Of a stretch of 33,770 nucleotides of DNA, positions 28,965-33,770 are shown one piece after another (position 1 is the stretch's first letter; each line of letters opens with the position of its first letter). Made by a program: the position numbers and the translations under genes. Under the pieces are notes generated by a model. That model worked only from the letters and a program-made list of their open reading frames with translations, had not been told where the DNA came from and ran no database searches. Source of the DNA: Myxococcales bacterium (lineage in GTDB: Bacteria; Myxococcota_A; Polyangia; Polyangiales; Polyangiaceae); NCBI GenBank assembly GCA_016212965.1, contig JACRDA010000070.1:1-33770 (forward strand), written 5' to 3'.

Positions 28965-30653
28965 ATGCTGGCCCCCGCGACCCCGAACGCCTTCACCTTG
29001 AGCGACGAGCTGCTCGAGACGCTGTGCGAGCTGCGGCCCGTGTCGGCGACGCTCTACGGCGTGCCCGGTCACGACCACCTCTGGGACGACTTCTCTCCGG
29101 CCGGGGCCGAGCGCGTCGCCGGCGCCCTTCGCGACCTCGAGCGCCGCGCGGCCGCGCTGCCGCCACCGGCGACCCCGGACGAGCGGCTCGCGAAGGTCGT
29201 GCTCGACGAGGTGCTGTCGACCGAGCTCACCCGCCTCGCCGAGGGCGACCACCTCTCCGACCTCAACAGCATCGCCTCGCCCCTGCAGAACCTGCGGCTC
29301 GTGTTCGACGCGATGGGCAAATCGACCCGCGAGGGGTGGCGGGACGTGGCGGAGCGCCTGCACGGCCTCGAGCGGGCCTCGGCGGGCTACCGCGAGGCGC
29401 TCGACGCGGGGCTGCGCACCGGGCGCGCGGTCGCGCGCCGGCAGGTCCTGGCGGCGATCCGCGAGGCGCGCGTGCACGCTGCCGAAGGCTCCTACTTCGC
29501 GTCCCTGCCCCGCGACTTCGCCGCGGCGCGCATCGACGATCCCGAGCTCCTCGCGCGCCTCGTCTCGGGAGCCGAGGTCGCGCGGCGCGCCTACGGTGGG
29601 CTCGCGGACTGGCTCGAGCAGATCTACCTGCCCCGTGCCCGGCCCGGGGACGCCTTCGGCCGCGACCGCTACCTGCGCCTGGCGCGGCGCTTCCTCGGCA
29701 TCGACCTCGATCCCCTCGAGACCTTCGCCTGGGGCCTCGAGGAGGTGCGCACCATCGGCCTGCGCATGCGCGAGGTCGCCCTCGAGGTGGCCCCGGGCGC
29801 GAGCGTCGCCGAGGCGCTCGCCCTGCTCAAGAGCGATCCGGCCCGCTCGGCGCCGAACGCCGCCGCCTTCGTCGAGATCATGGCCGCGCGCCAGGCGCAC
29901 GCGCTCGCGGACCTCGCGGGCCGGCACTTCGACGTGCCCGAGCCGGTGCGGCGCATCGAGGTGAGGCTCGCGCCGAAGGGCGGCGCGCTCGGCGCGTACT
30001 ACCTGCCCCCCTCCGAGGACTGGAGCCGGCCGGGGACGGTCTGGTACCAGCCCGGCGACGACCACCCCATCCCGCTCTACGGCGAGGTGAGCACCGCCTA
30101 CCACGAGGGCTTCCCCGGCCATCACCTGCAGTGCGGCATCCAGGTGTCCCTGCGCGGCAAGCTGAGCCGCCTGCACCGCGTCGCGGTCGAGAGCTACCTC
30201 GGCTTCGTCGAGGGCTGGGCGCTCTACGCCGAGCGGCTCATGGAGGAGCTCGGCTACTACGAGAAGCCGGACTACGTGCTCGGCATGCTCTCGCAGCAGA
30301 TGATGCGCGCCTGCCGCGTGGTGCTCGACATCGGGGCGCACCTCGAGCTCGAGCTGCCCGCCTCGTCGCCCTTCCGCCCGGGCGCGCGCGTCGACTACGA
30401 GCTCGGGGTCGCGATGCTGACGGAGGTGGCCGGCCTGCCGCTCGATCAGGCCGAGTCGGAGATGACCCGCTACCTCGGCTGGCCCGGCCAGGCCATCGCC
30501 TACAAGGTCGGCGAGCGCGCCATCCTCGAGCTGCGCGAGGAGGTCCGGCGCCGCGACGGCGCCGCCTTCGATCTGCGCGCCTTCCACGCCAAGCTCCTCG
30601 GCAACGGCGCCGTCGGGCTCGCGACCATGCGCGAGCTCGTCCTCGCCGGCTGA
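28965..30653 (+). CDS. DUF885-family zinc peptidase
   Basis: A 562-residue mainly helical protein of the DUF885 family, related in fold to M3/gluzincin-type carboxypeptidases. Key motifs are GAYYLPPSEDWSRPGTVWY (343-361), YHEGFPGHHLQ (379-389) with the zinc-binding HEGxPGHH (His380, Glu381, and His386 or His387), and VEGWALYAERL (415-425) with the conserved EGWALY Glu416 as probable third ligand. AYKVGERAI near the end is also family-typical. There is no signal peptide or lipobox, unlike many DUF885 proteins that are exported lipoproteins, so it is probably cytoplasmic. The substrate is presumably small peptides, which is inferred. The ATG at 28965 follows AGGAT. It stands somewhat apart from the preceding genes (127-base gap). 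Confidence 0.9.
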   Translation: MLAPATPNAFTLSDELLETLCELRPVSATLYGVPGHDHLWDDFSPAGAERVAGALRDLERRAAALPPPATPDERLAKVVLDEVLSTELTRLAEGDHLSDLNSIASPLQNLRLVFDAMGKSTREGWRDVAERLHGLERASAGYREALDAGLRTGRAVARRQVLAAIREARVHAAEGSYFASLPRDFAAARIDDPELLARLVSGAEVARRAYGGLADWLEQIYLPRARPGDAFGRDRYLRLARRFLGIDLDPLETFAWGLEEVRTIGLRMREVALEVAPGASVAEALALLKSDPARSAPNAAAFVEIMAARQAHALADLAGRHFDVPEPVRRIEVRLAPKGGALGAYYLPPSEDWSRPGTVWYQPGDDHPIPLYGEVSTAYHEGFPGHHLQCGIQVSLRGKLSRLHRVAVESYLGFVEGWALYAERLMEELGYYEKPDYVLGMLSQQMMRACRVVLDIGAHLELELPASSPFRPGARVDYELGVAMLTEVAGLPLDQAESEMTRYLGWPGQAIAYKVGERAILELREEVRRRDGAAFDLRAFHAKLLGNGAVGLATMRELVLAG

Positions 30654-30732
30654 GAGCCGGCGTGCTCTCGGTTCCACGGGCGGAACCCCAGGTTGTCGGG
30701 CCCGGGCCCTGACGATCGGGCCCACGAAGGCT

Positions 30733-31743
30733 ATGTCCATCGCCATGCGCTCCGCCGCCTGGGCTGCCTCGCTCGCCGCCGTCGCCCTCGCGGGTGCCGG
30801 CGCGCGCTGGCTCGCGCAGGGCTCGCGCAACCTGTACACGGCCGTCGCGAAGCGCTTCTACGAGCCGGATCCCGACTTCGGCTGGCGCGTGGCCGCGGGC
30901 GGCCCCTTGTGGCTCGGCCTCGACGCCATCGCGGCCGTGCTCGGCCTCGGGCTCGCCGTGCTCGTCGCGGGCCTGCTCGTGTCGCGCCGCGAGAAGCGGA
31001 CCGGGCGGCGGGCCCGCGCGCTCCGGGCCGCGCTCTGGGTCGTCGCGGCCGCTCCGCTCGTGCTGCCGGTCTGGGCGTTCGCGACCGGGACCGGACCTGC
31101 CGGAGGGCGCGAGGCGTTGCCCGAGGGGGCCTCGGCCCCGGCGCCCACGAGCGGCATCGAGGGCGCCCTGCCCCTGCCCGCCGGGCGCTACGAGGTCGTC
31201 GCGAGCCCGGGCACCGCCGTCACGGCGAAGCTCGAGGCGGGCAAGGAGGCCTTCGAGGCGCGCTTCGAGCGGGGCATCACCGGGACCTGGACGGCCGATC
31301 CGGGCGACCTCCGGAAGCCGATGAAGGCCGAGATCGGGCTCGACGCCGGCGAGGTCGACACGGGCGTCCCGATGCGCAGCAACCACGCGCGCGGCGACTA
31401 CCTCGAGGTGGATAAGTACCCGCGCATCACCCTCGAGCTCGGGCGCCTCGTGGCCGCGCGCCAGGACGGTCCGACCCAGCTCGCGTTCCGCTCGGAGGGC
31501 TCGCTCGCCTTGCTCGGCGAGACCGTCGCGGTCGAGCTCACGGGCACCCTGCGCGCCCCGGACGAGGCCGGGCGCGCGCGGCTCGGCGTGTCCGCGAGCG
31601 ACGCCGTCGCGCTCGTCGAGGCCGACCTCACCCTCACCGTCGGTGGCACGCGCCTGCGCGAGCACGCCGACTCCTTCGATGCCGACCGCATCCCCATCCA
31701 CGTCACGCTCGTCCTGGTGCGCAGGGGCGACCCGGCGCCGTGA
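30733..31743 (+). CDS. Membrane-anchored YceI-domain protein
   Basis: A 336-residue protein with three predicted transmembrane segments (about 8-30 AAWAASLAAVALAGAG, 57-84 PLWLGLDAIAAVLGLGLAVLVAGLLV, 96-116 ALRAALWVVAAAPLVLPVWAF), then a Pro/Ala linker, then a YceI-like lipocalin-fold domain (about 140-336). The YceI pattern is seen in GRYEVVASPGTAVTAKLEAG, MKAEIGLDAGEVDTGVPMRSNHARGDYLEVDKYPRITLEL and LTGTLRAP. YceI proteins bind isoprenoid-like or amphipathic ligands in the periplasm, and fusion to three membrane spans is unusual. It lies 35 bases upstream of a second YceI gene in the same direction, so the two are likely one operon. Confidence 0.8.
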   Translation: MSIAMRSAAWAASLAAVALAGAGARWLAQGSRNLYTAVAKRFYEPDPDFGWRVAAGGPLWLGLDAIAAVLGLGLAVLVAGLLVSRREKRTGRRARALRAALWVVAAAPLVLPVWAFATGTGPAGGREALPEGASAPAPTSGIEGALPLPAGRYEVVASPGTAVTAKLEAGKEAFEARFERGITGTWTADPGDLRKPMKAEIGLDAGEVDTGVPMRSNHARGDYLEVDKYPRITLELGRLVAARQDGPTQLAFRSEGSLALLGETVAVELTGTLRAPDEAGRARLGVSASDAVALVEADLTLTVGGTRLREHADSFDADRIPIHVTLVLVRRGDPAP

Positions 31744-31778
31744 CCCGACCCACGACTCACGACTGGAGACACGACACG

Positions 31779-32462
31779 ATGATGAAGCTCGCAGCACCCT
31801 TGTTCCTCACCCTCGCCACCGCCCTCGCGCTCGGAGGCTGCGGCGACGACAAGGGCACGACCGCCACCCGCAGCGCCTCGGGCTCCACCGCGGCGTCGAC
31901 GTCGGCCTCGGCCGCGCGCTCGGCGACGGCGCCCGCCTCCGCCGCGCCCTCCACGGCCAAGCCCGACCCGCAAGAGGACGTCGACCACATCAAGCTCGTG
32001 GCCGACCACGTCGATCCGAAGAAGGGCAAGGTCGAGGTCGTCTTCTCCAAGTGGACCGTGAAGAAGGCGAGCTTCGACCCGGCGAACCTCGAGGGTGGCA
32101 CGGCCGAGATCGAGGTCGACCCCCTGAGCCTCTCGAGCGGCGTCGCCGACCGCGACAAGCACCTGAAGTCGCCCGACTACCTCGACGCCGCGAAGTTCGC
32201 CACGGCCACGGTCAAGGTCGACAAGGTGAAGAAGACCGGCGACAAGGCCTACAGCGCCGAGGCCACGATCAGCATCCACGGCATCGAGAAGAAGTGGTCC
32301 ATGAGCTTCGAGGTGGTGTCGTCCACCGCCGACTCGGTGCGCATCAAGTTCGCGCAGCCCTTCAACCGCCGCGACTTCGAGGTCGGCGGCAAGGGCGACG
32401 ACAAGGACACCGTGAAGCTCGACGTCGAGCTGCGCGGCCTCCTCACGCTGAAGAAGACCTGA
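31779..32462 (+). CDS. YceI-family lipoprotein
   Basis: A 227-residue lipoprotein: signal peptide with lipobox LGGC (Cys about 21), a Ser/Ala/Thr linker to about residue 65, then one YceI domain. The domain is recognisable by VEVVFSKWTVKKASFDPANLEGGTAEIEVDPLSLSSGVADRDKHLKSPDYLDAAKFATATVKV and the later HGIEKKWSMSFEV, SVRIKFAQPFNRRDFEVGG and LDVELRGLLTLKK strands; the DxxLKSPDYLDAxKF segment is the family's most conserved part. YceI domains form a lipocalin-like barrel with a hydrophobic cavity. ATG 31779 and ATG 31782 are both possible starts. Its stop is 20 bases from the convergent radical SAM gene's stop. Confidence 0.9.
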   Translation: MMKLAAPLFLTLATALALGGCGDDKGTTATRSASGSTAASTSASAARSATAPASAAPSTAKPDPQEDVDHIKLVADHVDPKKGKVEVVFSKWTVKKASFDPANLEGGTAEIEVDPLSLSSGVADRDKHLKSPDYLDAAKFATATVKVDKVKKTGDKAYSAEATISIHGIEKKWSMSFEVVSSTADSVRIKFAQPFNRRDFEVGGKGDDKDTVKLDVELRGLLTLKKT

Positions 32463-32481
32463 GCGGTTCTCCGACACGCTC

Positions 32482-33770
32482 CTAGAGCGCGTGGAGCTCG
32501 TCGAGGCCGTGGACCTCGGCGTAGGCGCGGCGGATCCCGGGGCACTTCGGTCGCAGCCGGCAGCCCTCGCACACGGGAGCGTGCACGAAATCCTCGGCGG
32601 AGGACCACACCGGGTGCTCGCGCTCGAGCTCCGGGAAGCAGGCCGGATCACCGTCGAGGATGCAGGGCGGCAGGCCGCACTGCCCGAACAGGCCGGCGAA
32701 CGGCACGCCGAGCGCGCGCGCCGTCGCCACCGCCTCGCGCAGGGTCGGCGCGAGCTCCGAGTAGCGCGGCGTGACGGCGCGCACGTCGACGCGCTCGTTC
32801 ACCGGGGAGGCCACGCTGAGCGTGAGGTCGACGCCGCGGAGCTCGGTCGCGACGAGCGTGACGAGCGCGCGCGCCTGGGAGCGGTTCTCCGTCGTGAAGA
32901 CGACGCCGACCCCGACGGAGATCCCGGCAGCGAGGAGGTTCCGGATGCCGCCGAGCGTGCGCGCGAAGGTGCCGGGGGCGCGCGTGATGGCGTCGCTCAC
33001 CTCGGCGGTCGCGCCGTGCAGCGACACGAAGGCGCGCGTGAGCCCCGCCTGCGCCAGCGCCTGCGCGCGCTCGGGCTCGTCGAGGCGCACGGCGTTGGTC
33101 TGCAGCGTGACCTCCAACGCCCCGAGGGCGCGCGCCAGCCGCACCTGCGCCGGCAGGCGTCGGTCGAGCGTCGGCTCGCCGCCGGTGATGCTGAGCACCT
33201 GCATGCCCTCGAGCGCGGTCATCGCCAGGGCCTGCTCGACGGCCGCGGTCGGCACGCGCGGTTGCTCGAGATCCACCCAGCAGAAGGTGCAGCGCTGGTT
33301 GCAGTGGTAGAGGCCGCGCAGCAGCGCCGACAGAGCTACGCCGCCGCGCAGATCGGGCTCGCTGCCGACCGACACGAAGTTGGCGCGGCCCCAGCGTTGC
33401 CCCTCCCCCGATTCGACCCAGGCCTGCACCTCGGCGGCGTGGCGCACGGTGGCCGTAGCCGCCTCGAAGGCGACGGCCCCGCGCCCGCCGTCCTCGAAGC
33501 CGGCCGCGGTGGCGCCCTCGACGGGACCGGCGCACACGTCCGACACGACGCAGGCGCCACACGCAGGGGCGCGCGTGCGCGGGGCGCGCGGGCCGGCGAA
33601 GAGCGACGCGAAGGCCTCCGGCCGCCGAAATGCGCACGGGGCCGGCGCGGCGGGGCCGGCGAGCCAGGCGACGACGCCGCGCCGGACGGCGGCGAGCGCG
33701 AAGCGCGCGAGCGCGAGCTCGAGCTCGCGCGTGGCGGCGCGCCCCGCGGGAACCAGCCACGCGAGGGCGA
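32482..33770 (-). CDS. Radical SAM protein with Cys-rich C-terminus (5' end outside window)
   Basis: The frame is open from its stop (32482-32484) to the window edge, so the gene is incomplete. A GTG at 33546 could be a start, but upstream codons continue in good codon use and include cysteine-bearing stretches (APCAFRRPEAF, PACGACVVSDVCAGP), so a longer protein is preferred. The radical SAM cluster motif CNQRCTFC (Cys codons at 33301-33303, 33289-33291 and 33280-33282) precedes SITGGEPTLD, the SAM-binding GGEP loop, and TLQTNAVRL. A C-terminal set of seven cysteines (QCGLPPCILDGDPACF, VCEGCRLRPKCPG) resembles a SPASM-type auxiliary FeS region. Substrate is unknown. Peptide- or protein-modifying radical SAM enzymes have this layout. 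Confidence 0.85.
   Translation of the reverse strand, partial: ALAWLVPAGRAATRELELALARFALAAVRRGVVAWLAGPAAPAPCAFRRPEAFASLFAGPRAPRTRAPACGACVVSDVCAGPVEGATAAGFEDGGRGAVAFEAATATVRHAAEVQAWVESGEGQRWGRANFVSVGSEPDLRGGVALSALLRGLYHCNQRCTFCWVDLEQPRVPTAAVEQALAMTALEGMQVLSITGGEPTLDRRLPAQVRLARALGALEVTLQTNAVRLDEPERAQALAQAGLTRAFVSLHGATAEVSDAITRAPGTFARTLGGIRNLLAAGISVGVGVVFTTENRSQARALVTLVATELRGVDLTLSVASPVNERVDVRAVTPRYSELAPTLREAVATARALGVPFAGLFGQCGLPPCILDGDPACFPELEREHPVWSSAEDFVHAPVCEGCRLRPKCPGIRRAYAEVHGLDELHAL

Noticed and set aside
1..33770. tRNA or rRNA genes
   Set aside because: No GTTCGAATCC-like T-loops, acceptor stems ending in CCA, or conserved rRNA segments were found when reading both strands.

Overview
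This is a very GC-rich chromosomal window (over 70% by eye) that looks like a myxobacterium-type genome (Myxococcota, probably Polyangia-like). The grounds are strong G/C preference at third codon positions, six lipoproteins whose lipobox is followed by a long Ser/Ala/Thr linker, a PQQ-repeat protein, a VIT/VWA secreted protein, and multi-copy short repeats around DUF559 and four-helix-bundle relics. This assignment is inference from style, not from a marker gene. No rRNA, tRNA or CRISPR array was seen.

Layout. 1-801: gene-free, with an 18-bp inverted repeat that also belongs to a dispersed repeat. 802-3482: D-alanine--D-alanine ligase and a tryptophanase. 3517-4138: a MITE-like element with 18-bp terminal inverted repeats flanked by TA, carrying a collapsed four-helix-bundle gene between two mirrored period-6 arrays. 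4151-9570: a four-gene + strand run of secreted proteins (alpha/beta-hydrolase lipoprotein, helical lipoprotein, amidohydrolase lipoprotein, translationally coupled second amidohydrolase with an eroded metal site). 9612-9982: first DUF559-type repeat element, lying between convergent genes. 9984-12138 (- strand): five-S1-domain RNA-binding protein and a YfcG-type glutathione transferase. 12314-13530: Sel1-like lipoprotein and a small unknown protein. 13571-14193: second, longer DUF559 element. 14257-19238: an orphan ClpV/TssH ATPase, an HExxH lipoprotein, a short PQQ-propeller protein, and an unknown basic-tailed protein.

19251-24167: two - strand envelope genes (VIT/VWA protein; DUF4139-like mosaic lipoprotein) punctuated by three degenerate GC-rich hexamer arrays. 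24170-25889: a scar region with an ISAs1-type transposase remnant fused to a membrane-protein gene, a DUF433 antitoxin whose DUF5615-type toxin is cut after about eight codons, and a second copy of the repeat seen near position 300. 25890-30653 (+): phosphodiester-glycosidase-like protein, SpoU/TrmH-family methyltransferase, Nudix hydrolase, DUF885 peptidase. 30733-32462: two YceI-domain proteins, one membrane-anchored and one a lipoprotein. 32482-33770 (-): a radical SAM protein with a Cys-rich tail that runs off the window.

Most protein genes are ordinary housekeeping or envelope functions. The unusual material is between them: two kinds of small inverted-repeat element that carried accessory protein genes (DUF559 endonuclease; four-helix-bundle/IVP family), both decayed here, and the hexamer arrays.
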